Shown here piece by piece: positions 7,026 through 14,170 of a stretch of 17,483 nucleotides of DNA. The position numbers and the translations under genes were made by a program. The notes beneath the pieces were generated by a model. That model searched no databases, was not told the DNA's origin, and saw nothing but the letters and a program-made list of their open reading frames with translations. The stretch is from Atribacterota bacterium (GTDB lineage Bacteria; Atribacterota; Phoenicimicrobiia; Phoenicimicrobiales; Phoenicimicrobiaceae): contig DAOUWX010000017.1 of NCBI GenBank assembly GCA_030666935.1, forward strand, positions 1-17,483. Direction: 5' to 3'. The stretch's first letter is position 1. Each line of letters opens with the position of its first letter.

Positions 7026-7550
7026 ATGCAGTTTATTCGAATTGGGGAAAAAGTTATAAGTAAAGAAAAATTGAATAAGGAAATAAATAAAATTTTAGAA
7101 TTACGCACTAAAGGCGTGACTCAGGAAGGAGTAGCCCGCAAATTAGGAGTTGAACGAACTTTTGTCTCCAGGTTAGAAAGTTTAGGAGAAATAAGGAAAG
7201 GCAAGAAAATTGCCTTAATCGGTTTTCCTATTAAAAACAAAGAAGAGTTAACTTGTTTAGCAGAGGAGCTGGGGATTGAGTTTATCTTACTTTTAACCCA
7301 AGAGGAACGCTTTGAGTTTATAAAGAAAAAAGGGAAAAACGAATTATTTGATGAGATTATGGAAATAATTGTTAACTTGGCAGATTTTGATTTGATTATT
7401 TTTATGGGTTCAGATATGAGAGTACCTGTAGTAGAGAAAATATTCAGTGTCCAGGTTATTGGTCTGATTATCGGCCATTCACCTATTAAAGAAAGTAAAT
7501 ATGTTTGTCCTGAAAAGATAATAGAAATAGTAAAACAGATTAAAGGTTAA
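7026..7550 (+). CDS. HTH transcriptional regulator with a C-terminal alpha/beta domain
   Basis: A 174-residue protein. Residues 31-52 (VTQEGVARKLGVERTFVSRLES) are a helix-turn-helix of the Xre/RpiR-like sort. From about 60 onward (KKIALIGFPIKNKEELTCLAEELGI) runs an alpha/beta region that may sense a ligand, with FDLIIFMGSD (121-130) and GLIIGHSPIKESKYV (146-160). I recall this protein type beside genes labelled quinate 5-dehydrogenase in clostridia-like bacteria. I chose ATG 7026 because AGGAG (7012-7016) is well spaced; the in-frame GTG at 6981 would translate through the -10 box and operator. It is the first gene of a three-gene operon (gaps of 30 and 32 bases). The ligand is not known. Confidence 0.82.
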   Translation: MQFIRIGEKVISKEKLNKEINKILELRTKGVTQEGVARKLGVERTFVSRLESLGEIRKGKKIALIGFPIKNKEELTCLAEELGIEFILLLTQEERFEFIKKKGKNELFDEIMEIIVNLADFDLIIFMGSDMRVPVVEKIFSVQVIGLIIGHSPIKESKYVCPEKIIEIVKQIKG

Positions 7551-7580
7551 TTTAAATTCTAAATAAGAGAGGGTTTAAGA

Positions 7581-8489
7581 ATGAAAAAAGTTTTAGGTGT
7601 TAGCTTGGGTTCTTCAACTAGAGATCATAAAGCCGAAGTCGAGGTTTTAGGAGAGAAAATAGAAATCGAAAGAAGAGGAACTGACGGCGATGTTAAGAAG
7701 ATGATGCAAATATTCCAGGAGTACGATGGAAAAGTCGATGTCTTCAGTTTAGGTGGAACAGACTTATACTTGTACTCCGGACCTCAAGGAAAAAGATATA
7801 CCATAAGAGAATCAGAAAAGATAATTAGCGTTATTAAAAAAACTCCTATTGTTGATGGTACCGGGATAAAATATGTATTAGAGAAGAGTGTAGTAAAATA
7901 TATTGATGCTCAAACTGATATTCCTTTAAAAGGAAAAAAGGCTTTAGTCACTATTACAGTGGATAGATTTGGCATGGCTGAAGGTTTAATTGAAGCAGGG
8001 TGTGAGATGACCCTTGGAGATTTGATTTTTTGTTTAAACATTCCTATTCCACTTCATTCTTTTCGAAGTATTGGAATTTTTGCTCGGCTGCTTTTGCCTA
8101 TATTAATTTATGTTCCTATAAAATATTTATATCCAACCGGTGAAAAACAGGAGAAGTCTAATTTAAAATATGTTAAATATTTTCAAGATGCTGATATAAT
8201 TGCTGGTGATTATTTAGGCATAAGTCAATATATGCCTGAGGATATGGGGGGTAAAATAATTATTACCAATACCGTTACCAGCTCCAATGTGGAGGATCTT
8301 AAGAAAAGAGGGGTAAATTATTTAATTACGACAACCCCAGAGTTTGAAGGAAGGTCTTTCGGAACCAATGTATTTCAAGCTACCCTGGTAGCGATATCCG
8401 GAAAATCTCCGGAAGAATTACAACCGAAAGACTATTTAAAACTAATTGAAAAGACAGGCTTTAAACCAAGGATAGAGAAGTTAAATTAA
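7581..8489 (+). CDS. Quinate 5-dehydrogenase-like conserved protein
   Basis: A 302-residue protein of a family that databases commonly name quinate 5-dehydrogenase; I know of no direct proof for that name. It opens with MKKVLGVSLGSSTRDHKAEVEVLG and contains GTDGDVKKMM (33-42) and SLGGTDLYL (56-64). A dinucleotide- or cofactor-binding-like strand and helix follow (KKALVTITVDRFGMAEGLIEAG, 119-140). The C terminus is well structured (GGKIIITNTVT 223-233, LITTTPEFEGRSFGTN 248-263). Residues 164-184 are strikingly hydrophobic and may touch a membrane or bury a lipophilic substrate. A classic GxGxxG was not seen. It lies between a regulator and an alpha-oxoamine synthase. Shine-Dalgarno GAGAGGG precedes the start. 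A reductase acting on the synthase product is an inference only. Confidence 0.7.
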   Translation: MKKVLGVSLGSSTRDHKAEVEVLGEKIEIERRGTDGDVKKMMQIFQEYDGKVDVFSLGGTDLYLYSGPQGKRYTIRESEKIISVIKKTPIVDGTGIKYVLEKSVVKYIDAQTDIPLKGKKALVTITVDRFGMAEGLIEAGCEMTLGDLIFCLNIPIPLHSFRSIGIFARLLLPILIYVPIKYLYPTGEKQEKSNLKYVKYFQDADIIAGDYLGISQYMPEDMGGKIIITNTVTSSNVEDLKKRGVNYLITTTPEFEGRSFGTNVFQATLVAISGKSPEELQPKDYLKLIEKTGFKPRIEKLN

Positions 8490-8521
8490 GCAAAAATTTA
8501 ATATTAAAAAGGAGAAGAGGA

Positions 8522-9712
8522 ATGGTAATTCCATTAGAAGAAAAAATAAGCGCACTTAATCAAAGACTGAAAAAGATGAAAGATGAAAAACGGTATTTTT
8601 ACTTAAAAAGCATAGATGGAGCTTCTGGAGCAAGAGTAACTATCGATAGTAGAGAGATGGTAATGTTTGCTTCTTATAATTATTTAGGATTGATTACTCA
8701 TCCCAAGATAAAGAAAGCGGCTATTGATGCCATTGAAAAATATGGCACAGGTGCTGCAGGAGTTAGATTATTAGCCGGTACTACCAAGGTTCATGAAAAA
8801 TTAGAAGCGACAATTGCAAGATTCAAAGGGGCAGTAGATGCAGTTACTTATAGCAGTGGATATGTAACCAATTTGGCGGCCATAACTACTCTTTGTCAGA
8901 GAGGGGATTTAGTTGTAATTGATAAATTAGATCATGCCAGCATAATTGATGGATGTCTTCTTTCTGGGGCCCATCATAAATCATTCTTGCACAATAATAT
9001 GGAAAGCTTAGAAAGAATTTTAGCTAACTCTGGGAGTTATGTTAATAGATTAATCATTGTAGATGCTGTGTATAGTATGGATGGTGATGTAGCTAATTTA
9101 CCCGAAATATCGCGTTTGGCTAAAAAATATAATACTAAGCTGATGGTGGATGAAGCTCACTCTATAGGAGTATTGGGAAAGACTGGTCATGGCATCGAAG
9201 AACATTTCGGATTAAAAGGGGCTGTGGATATTCATATGGGAACATTAAGTAAAACTATTCCCAGTATCGGTGGTTATTTGGCAGGCGATAAAGATTTAAT
9301 TAATTATCTAAAACATAATTCCAGACCCTTTATATTTTCAGCAAGTCTCCCTCCCGTGGCAGCTGCTACCGCTATTGCCTGTTTGGAAGTTATTGAAGAT
9401 GAACCTGAGCGCATAGTAAATTTACAGAAAAATATCAAACAATTTAAAGACGGGCTAAATTCTATGGGTTATAATACCATGAACAGCACCACCAGTATTG
9501 TTCCTATATTAGTCGGTGAAGAGGAAGATACTCTAAAATTATGTAAAATGGTTAATGATGAAGGAATATTTATTTGTCCTATTCTTTTCCCGGCAATTCC
9601 CAAAGGAACTAATAGATTAAGATCTCACGTTCTGACAACCCATACTTCTGAGGATATCGACAAAGCTCTGGATATCTTTGAAAGGGCTGGAAAAAAATTA
9701 GGGTTGATCTAG
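8522..9712 (+). CDS. Alpha-oxoamine synthase (BioF/Kbl/SPT family), PLP-dependent
   Basis: A 396-residue fold-type I PLP enzyme that condenses an amino acid with an acyl thioester and loses CO2 or keeps glycine, giving an alpha-amino ketone. Seen: ASYNYLGL (50-57), GTGAAGVRLLAGT (75-87), LDHAS with the ring-stacking His138, DAVYSMDGD (181-189), DEAHSIGVLGKTGHG (210-224) with Asp210 and His213 for PLP, and GTLSKTIPSIGGYLAG (240-255) with Schiff-base Lys244. All catalytic positions are intact. The Lys244 loop (SKT..SIGGY) looks more like serine-palmitoyltransferase-type or unassigned members than E. coli BioF or Kbl. No other biotin, threonine or sphingolipid gene is beside it, so the product is open. 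AAGGAG (8509-8514) sets the start. Confidence 0.88.
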   Translation: MVIPLEEKISALNQRLKKMKDEKRYFYLKSIDGASGARVTIDSREMVMFASYNYLGLITHPKIKKAAIDAIEKYGTGAAGVRLLAGTTKVHEKLEATIARFKGAVDAVTYSSGYVTNLAAITTLCQRGDLVVIDKLDHASIIDGCLLSGAHHKSFLHNNMESLERILANSGSYVNRLIIVDAVYSMDGDVANLPEISRLAKKYNTKLMVDEAHSIGVLGKTGHGIEEHFGLKGAVDIHMGTLSKTIPSIGGYLAGDKDLINYLKHNSRPFIFSASLPPVAAATAIACLEVIEDEPERIVNLQKNIKQFKDGLNSMGYNTMNSTTSIVPILVGEEEDTLKLCKMVNDEGIFICPILFPAIPKGTNRLRSHVLTTHTSEDIDKALDIFERAGKKLGLI

Positions 9713-9727
9713 TAATAACGAATTTAT

Positions 9728-9756
9728 TTGACAATAAAATATAGATATCTTATAAT
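9728..9756 (+). promoter_or_regulatory. Consensus sigma70 promoter upstream of greA
   Basis: TTGACA (9728-9733), a 17-base spacer and TATAAT (9751-9756) match the consensus exactly. The predicted start is near 9763, only about 15 bases before a perfect terminator-type hairpin. No comparable promoter lies between that hairpin and greA. Confidence 0.88.
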
Positions 9757-9762
9757 CTCTAT

Positions 9763-9832
9763 TAAAGATTATTATATAATATAAGCACTATTACCTACCA
9801 GAAAAGTTAATAGTGCTTATATTTAATTTTTA
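9763..9832 (+). ncRNA. Candidate short greA-leader RNA (GraL-like)
   Basis: The transcript expected from the consensus promoter would end at the hairpin T-tract and be about 70 bases long: a 15-base AU-rich 5' tail, a 16-bp stem and a 14-base loop (9794-9807, CCTACCAGAAAAGT). In E. coli the greA leader makes the terminated RNA set GraL; a similar arrangement is seen here, without obvious sequence similarity. Whether a discrete RNA accumulates cannot be read from DNA. Confidence 0.42.
9778..9832 (+). terminator. Intrinsic terminator / attenuator before greA
   Basis: Arms 9778-9793 and 9808-9823 are perfectly complementary over 16 bp (core AAGCACTATTA / TAATAGTGCTT), followed by TTAATTTTT. It would end transcripts of the upstream three-gene operon and also those started at 9763, so greA needs read-through. 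Confidence 0.85.
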
Positions 9833-9891
9833 GAAGAAATATTTAATATTTGCTATTTAAATATAACAATTTTTAGTAAGGAGAGATATTT

Positions 9892-10365
9892 ATGACACTT
9901 GACAGAAAGGTAATGTTAACTGAAGAGGGTTTGAAAAAAGTTCAAGAAGAACTTCATTATCTTAAAAGGGTAAAAAGAAAAGAGATTGCTGAAAAAATTA
10001 GAAATGCTGTAACCTTTGGAGAGATTGCTGAGAATGCAGAATATAGCTCAGTTAAAAATGAACAATCCTTCATAGAAGGAAGAATTTTAGCTTTGGAAAA
10101 AATTATTGAAAATTATGAATTGATAGATAAAGAAGAAAATCCGGATTGCGTATTACTAGGATCAGAAGTATTAATTAAAGATACGAAAAGTAAAAAAGAG
10201 TGTAAATATACAATTTTGGATTATGTAGAATCTGAACCGGATTGTGGGAAGATATCCATCTCTTCTCCTATCGGAAGGGCTCTTTTGGGAAAAAAGAAAG
10301 GTGATATGGTAGAAATTAGAGTCCCGGCAGGGCATGTTAAATATAAAATTTTAGATATTAAATAG
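9892..10365 (+). CDS. greA: Transcription elongation factor GreA
   Basis: GreA enters the secondary channel of RNA polymerase and triggers cleavage of backtracked RNA. The 157 residues match the family. The N-terminal coiled coil (about 9-80) carries the tip GEIAENAEY (43-51), and the C-terminal FKBP-like domain contains ISISSPIGRALLGKKKGDMVEIRVPAG (121-147). The two tip acids that place the catalytic metal in E. coli (D41 and E44) align with E44 and E47 here, so the first is Glu instead of Asp. The usual ARxxGDLSEN is replaced by AVTFGEIAEN. The Asp-to-Glu change keeps the charge but could slow cleavage. AAGGAG precedes ATG 9892; an in-frame ATG seven codons later is less likely. It is followed by lysS, a pairing common in Firmicutes. 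Confidence 0.94.
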   Translation: MTLDRKVMLTEEGLKKVQEELHYLKRVKRKEIAEKIRNAVTFGEIAENAEYSSVKNEQSFIEGRILALEKIIENYELIDKEENPDCVLLGSEVLIKDTKSKKECKYTILDYVESEPDCGKISISSPIGRALLGKKKGDMVEIRVPAGHVKYKILDIK

Positions 10366-10404
10366 CCATGCATTAATTTAGCAACCCGAATAGTTATTAA
10401 TTGT

Positions 10405-10472
10405 AATAATGAACAAAGTTATTAGGAAAATTAAGATATAACAATACTTTGTTCATTATTTATTTCTAATCC
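10405..10472 (+). terminator. Hairpin terminator after greA
   Basis: AATAATGAACAAAGT (10405-10419) and ACTTTGTTCATTATT (10446-10460) form a perfect 15-bp stem with a 26-base loop, followed by the T-rich TATTTCTAATCCTTTT. The long loop and broken T-run make it a moderate terminator, leaving some read-through to lysS possible. Confidence 0.65.
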
Positions 10473-10562
10473 TTTTAGCAAAATAAGGCTATTATAAATA
10501 TAACGGAAATTTAAATTACCCCAAAAGATTTATCAGACAGTAAAATCAAAATAATTTTGATA

Positions 10563-10591
10563 TTGTATTATTATAATTTTTTATACATAAT
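10563..10591 (+). promoter_or_regulatory. Possible lysS promoter
   Basis: TTGTAT (10563-10568), 17 bases, CATAAT (10586-10591). An overlapping alternative is TTGATA (10557-10562) with TTTATA (10580-10585). A short inverted repeat CTAGT-GAT-ACTAG (10594-10606) follows at the expected start site. All are moderate matches in an AT-rich stretch. No T-box leader motif is present. Confidence 0.4.
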
Positions 10592-10633
10592 ATCTAGTGA
10601 TACTAGCAATAAGAGTAAAAAGGAGTGGATTAG

Positions 10634-12115
10634 ATGGAAATAAAAAAAAATACAACAGAAATTATATCTAATAAATGGGAAGAAATAGAAGAATTAAAAA
10701 GAGAAGGTATTGATCCTTTTGGGCATAGCTTTTTCAGAACCCATAAAGTAAAAGATTTAATAGAAAAAAATAAAGATTTACAGGTTGGTGAATGTGGCAA
10801 AGAAAAAGTTAGCGTAGCTGGCAGATTGATGGCTTTAAGAACACACGGAAAGGCTATATTTGCTAACATTGAAGATATAAGTGGAAGAGTCCAGATTTAT
10901 ATAAAATCAAATAAAGTCGGAGAGGATGCTTTTAAATTTTTTAGTAAAATTAGTGTTGGGGATATTTTGGGAGCCTCAGGTCTGATTTTTAGAACTAGAA
11001 CTGGCGAAATTACTGTATTTGTTGAAGAATTTACTCTTCTATGTAAGTCTGTACGTAGTTTACCTGAAAAATGGCACGGGCTTAAAGATGTGGAGATAAG
11101 ATATAGAAAAAGATATTTAGACCTAATGGTAAATCCCTCGGTCAGAGAAATTTTTATTAAAAGAAGCAAGGTAGTACAATCTATAAGAAATTTTTTAGAT
11201 AATAAAGGTTTTTTAGAAGTTGAAACTCCCATAATGCAGCCTATCCCCGGTGGGGCTACAGCTCGTCCTTTTATCACTCACCATAATGCTCTCCATAGAG
11301 ATTTTTATTTAAGGATTGCCCCGGAATTATACTTAAAACGCTTATTGGTCGGAGGACTTGAAAAGGTATATGAGTTAAGCCGTAATTTTAGAAACGAAGG
11401 TATTTCTACTAAGCATAATCCCGAATTTACTATGTTGGAGTTATATGAAGCATATGGCGATTACCATAGCATGATGCAAATTACCGAAGAATTGATAGTG
11501 TATATACTGAAAGATGTTTTAGGCACTTTGGAAATTGAATACCGGGGAAATAAAATTGACTTTACTCCCCCCTGGAAAAGAATAAGTATGTATAAAGCAA
11601 TAGAAGATGCAGTGGGGATTCGGGCAGATAAAATATCTCCGAAAGATTTTAATAAAGTTGTAAAAAAATATAATTTAAATATAAAAGGTAGTATTAGTAG
11701 AGGGGAAATCATCAATGAGCTTTTCGAAAAATATGTAGAGCCAACCTTAATTCAACCAACTTTTGTTATTGACTATCCCCTCGAACTTTCACCTTTGTCA
11801 AAACAGAACAAAGATAACCCGGAATTGGTAGAGCGTTTTGAGCTGTTTATTAGTTCAATGGAACTAGTCAATGCCTTTACCGAATTAAATGACCCGGCAG
11901 AACAGAAACGTCGGTTTGAAGAACAGGTTGCCAAAAAAGAAGCAGGAGACATGGAAAGTCACTTTATGGATAAAGATTATGTAGAAGCCTTGGAATATGG
12001 CATGCCTCCTGCGGGTGGTTTAGGTATAGGCATTGATAGATTAATGATGTTGCTTACCAACTCTGATTCAATAAAAGAAGTTATTCTCTTCCCGCAATTG
12101 AAATCAAAAGAATAA
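10634..12115 (+). CDS. lysS: Lysyl-tRNA synthetase, class II
   Basis: It charges tRNA-Lys with lysine in the cytoplasm. The 493 residues match bacterial LysRS. The N-terminal OB-fold anticodon-binding domain covers about 56-140 (VSVAGRLMALRTHGKAIFANIEDISGRVQIYI). The class II core begins with RYRKRYLDLM (156-165) and motif 1 (FLEVETPIMQPIPGGATARPF, 193-213). Motif 2 is FRNEGISTKHNPEFT (252-266), and motif 3 is GGLGIGIDRLMMLL (461-474). ELVNAFTELNDP (410-421) is the lysine-specific segment. Nothing is missing. AAGGAG stands nine bases before the ATG. It is the third gene after greA in the same direction as rqcP. Confidence 0.97.
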   Translation: MEIKKNTTEIISNKWEEIEELKREGIDPFGHSFFRTHKVKDLIEKNKDLQVGECGKEKVSVAGRLMALRTHGKAIFANIEDISGRVQIYIKSNKVGEDAFKFFSKISVGDILGASGLIFRTRTGEITVFVEEFTLLCKSVRSLPEKWHGLKDVEIRYRKRYLDLMVNPSVREIFIKRSKVVQSIRNFLDNKGFLEVETPIMQPIPGGATARPFITHHNALHRDFYLRIAPELYLKRLLVGGLEKVYELSRNFRNEGISTKHNPEFTMLELYEAYGDYHSMMQITEELIVYILKDVLGTLEIEYRGNKIDFTPPWKRISMYKAIEDAVGIRADKISPKDFNKVVKKYNLNIKGSISRGEIINELFEKYVEPTLIQPTFVIDYPLELSPLSKQNKDNPELVERFELFISSMELVNAFTELNDPAEQKRRFEEQVAKKEAGDMESHFMDKDYVEALEYGMPPAGGLGIGIDRLMMLLTNSDSIKEVILFPQLKSKE

Positions 12116-12117
12116 AA

Positions 12118-12191
12118 ATAGTATATACTATCGACTATTCACTAACGACTATATTAATTAGCAAATTGGTCAATTGGAGAATTGGTTAATT
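12118..12191 (+). repeat. Palindrome, recurring intergenic words and period-8 repeat before rqcP
   Basis: The lysS-rqcP spacer holds three elements in a row. The first is a perfect 14-bp palindrome ATAGTATATACTAT (12118-12131). The second is CGACTATTCACTAACGACTA (12132-12151), whose words recur near 16.34 and 16.66 kb. The third is three and a half copies of an 8-bp unit (AATTGGTC, AATTGGAG, AATTGGTT, AATT; 12164-12191) ending just before the rqcP start. Confidence 0.7.
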
Positions 12192-12196
12192 AAACT

Positions 12197-12463
12197 ATGC
12201 GATTAGATAAATTTTTGAAAGTAAGCAGATTAATAAAGAGAAGAACAGAAGCAAAAAAAGCCTGTTTGGCTAAATGTATTAAGATTAATGGTCGAATTGC
12301 CAAAGCAGGGGATGAAGTTGAAATTGCAAACGAAATTGAAATTAACCTGGCTACTAAAATCATTCAGGTAAAGGTTTTAAAAGTTCCTTTAAAGAATATT
12401 CAAGCAAAACAAGCTGCTTCTTTGTATGAGATTTTAAAGGAAATTAAAAAAGAAGAAGATTGA
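12197..12463 (+). CDS. rqcP: S4-domain RNA-binding protein, RqcP/HslR-like
   Basis: An 88-residue protein that is almost entirely an S4 domain: MRLDKFLKVSRLIKRRTEAKKACLAKCIKINGRIAKAGDEVEI (1-43), then KVPLKNIQAKQAASLYEIL (62-80). RqcP (B. subtilis YabO) binds stalled 50S-peptidyl-tRNA and helps RqcH add alanine tails; E. coli HslR is the related heat-shock protein. The short length and the absence of an HslR-type basic tail favour RqcP. No strong Shine-Dalgarno precedes ATG 12197; the nearest GGAG (12176-12179) is far upstream inside an 8-bp repeat, so translation may be weak or coupled. In Firmicutes this gene is often close to divIC; here an ftsB/divIC-like gene lies 3 kb downstream. Confidence 0.85.
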   Translation: MRLDKFLKVSRLIKRRTEAKKACLAKCIKINGRIAKAGDEVEIANEIEINLATKIIQVKVLKVPLKNIQAKQAASLYEILKEIKKEED

Positions 12464-12712
12464 AATTATAATAAAGTATTCAATAACTAGGATATAATCG
12501 TATATCGTATATAGTGAAGAATAGCGTGGAGTGTTTAGCGCTTAGGTACGGGTAGCAAGTGAAAACAAAATAAAAGATGAGCATCTCTTATTCAGTTTGC
12601 TGGTTAATTGATTACTTGGTTAGTTAGTTGATGAATTAATTTCAAACCGATTAACTAACTAACTAGCTAATTATGCATTATCCACTAACAACCAAAAAAA
12701 GGCTTTAATAAA
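12464..12712 (+). repeat. Repeat-rich spacer with a TTAG-type inverted repeat before mgtE
   Basis: The rqcP-mgtE spacer has no coding frame. It contains words shared with the tRNA-region spacers (TAGCG, GTGTTTAGCG around 12520-12545). It also has an inverted repeat GTTAGTTAGTT (12619-12629) / AACTAACTAAC (12653-12663), extendable by wobble pairs, with a 23-base loop. TATAAT at 12493-12498 lacks a good -35. No M-box riboswitch signature was found. Confidence 0.6.
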
Positions 12713-14080
12713 ATGGAAGAAAAAATGAAGGAATTATCAGAAAAAATAATAAGGTTATTGGAAGAGAAAAAAGTTCAAGAAGTAAAAGAAATTATTGACG
12801 ACCTCTATCCTACAGAGTTTGCCGAATTAACCGATTATTTACCATTAGAACAAACTATTGAAATATTTAAATTAATTAAAGATGATGAGAAAATTGCAGA
12901 ATTGCTTTCAGAATTAAGTTCAGAATTACAAACAAATGTTATGGACGCTCTAGGCAAAGAGAAGGCTTCTGATATTTTGGAAGAAATGGATACTGATGAA
13001 GCAGCTGATTTTTTAGGGGAGATAACTCCTGAGGAATCCCGTGAGTTATTAGATTTAATGCCCAAAGAAGAGGCAGAAGAGATCGAGGAACTATTAAAGT
13101 ATGAAGAAAATACTGCCGGAAGCATAATGAACAACGAGTTTGTTGCTCTTCCTGAAGATCTTACTGCTGAGGAAGCAATAAACAAGATAAGAGAACTTAG
13201 CCCGGAAGCAGAGACGATTTACTATGTTTATATTGTAGATAAAAGAGAGAAATTAATTGGAGTTATTTCTTTGCGAGATTTAATCATGGCTAATCCTAAA
13301 GCTAGAATATCAGAATTTATGGAAGAAGATGTGGTCAGCGTTTTGGACACAGAGGACCAGGAAACAGCAGCTAGAATAATTGCTGATTACGATTTTTTGG
13401 CTATACCGGTTATTGATAGAAAAGGTACTTTATTGGGAATTATCACCGTAGATGATATTATTGATGTATTACAGGAAGAGGTTACCGAGGATATTCATAA
13501 GATGGTCGGTTCATCCGAGGTATATGAAGATAAGCTTATAAAAGCAAGCCCCCTAACCAGAGCGAAGGCGCGACTTCCCTGGTTACTCGTGTGTATGATA
13601 GGAGAAATATTTTCTGGTTCAGTTATAAAATTTCATTCCGAAACCTTGCAAGCTGTGGTAGCTATGGCTTTTTTTATTCCTATAATTATGGCTATGGGTG
13701 GTAATGTAGGTGCTCAATCTTCAACCATTACAGTTCGTGGTTTGGCTACCGGTCAACTTAGGATAGATGAATTATGGTATAATATCTGGACCGAAACCAA
13801 GGTCGGCTCTTTGATAGGAATAATTGTCGGAATAATTATAGCTTTGGTAGCTCTTCTTTGGCAAGACAATTATATATTAGGACTGATAATTGGACTATCA
13901 TTATGTTTAACTATGATAACTGCAGCTACTGTTGGGACTTTATTGCCTTTGATTTTTACTAAAATTAAGATTGATCCCGCAATTGCTGCAGGTCCTTTTA
14001 TCACTACCGTAGTAGATGTAGGTAGTTTATTAATATATTTTAGCCTGGGTACTTTTTTATTTAAATGGTTCAGCGGATAG
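12713..14080 (+). CDS. mgtE: Magnesium transporter MgtE
   Basis: A 455-residue Mg2+ channel of the inner membrane, gated by cytoplasmic Mg2+. Residues 1-130 are the acidic helical N domain (repeats such as EEMDTDEAADFLGEITPEESRELLDLMPKEEAEE). Residues 131-260 are two CBS domains (AGSIMNNEFVALPEDLT..., ISEFMEEDVVSVLDTED...). A connecting helix (TRAKARLPWL, 282-291) leads into about five membrane segments (289-309, 313-335, 364-384, 387-417, 425-450). The channel signature GGNVGAQSSTITVRGLATG (329-347) and DPAIAAGPFITTVVD (421-435) are intact; Asp435 aligns by eye with the pore Asp432 of Thermus MgtE. The Shine-Dalgarno is weak (AAGG). Length and domain order are complete. Confidence 0.96.
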   Translation: MEEKMKELSEKIIRLLEEKKVQEVKEIIDDLYPTEFAELTDYLPLEQTIEIFKLIKDDEKIAELLSELSSELQTNVMDALGKEKASDILEEMDTDEAADFLGEITPEESRELLDLMPKEEAEEIEELLKYEENTAGSIMNNEFVALPEDLTAEEAINKIRELSPEAETIYYVYIVDKREKLIGVISLRDLIMANPKARISEFMEEDVVSVLDTEDQETAARIIADYDFLAIPVIDRKGTLLGIITVDDIIDVLQEEVTEDIHKMVGSSEVYEDKLIKASPLTRAKARLPWLLVCMIGEIFSGSVIKFHSETLQAVVAMAFFIPIIMAMGGNVGAQSSTITVRGLATGQLRIDELWYNIWTETKVGSLIGIIVGIIIALVALLWQDNYILGLIIGLSLCLTMITAATVGTLLPLIFTKIKIDPAIAAGPFITTVVDVGSLLIYFSLGTFLFKWFSG

Positions 14081-14170
14081 AAGGATTATTTAGTTAAACA
14101 TTATTTAAATATTGTACTAAAATGGTAAAAAAGAATTTTAAAAAATAAATGAAGAAGGGAGAAAGATAAG

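Noticed and set aside
10461..10633. T-box leader before lysS
   Set aside because: No T-box sequence or specifier-type stem is visible, and the region is too AT-rich and short.
10897..11277. Minus-strand frame of 126 codons inside lysS, and similar ones inside mgtE (12835-13185), eno (14101-14424) and the binding protein (3628-4005)
   Set aside because: Each is antisense to a gene with clear family motifs, and its translation is low-complexity without a recognisable domain.
12464..12712. M-box magnesium riboswitch before mgtE
   Set aside because: None of the conserved M-box segments could be found; the spacer consists of repeat words and a TTAG inverted repeat.
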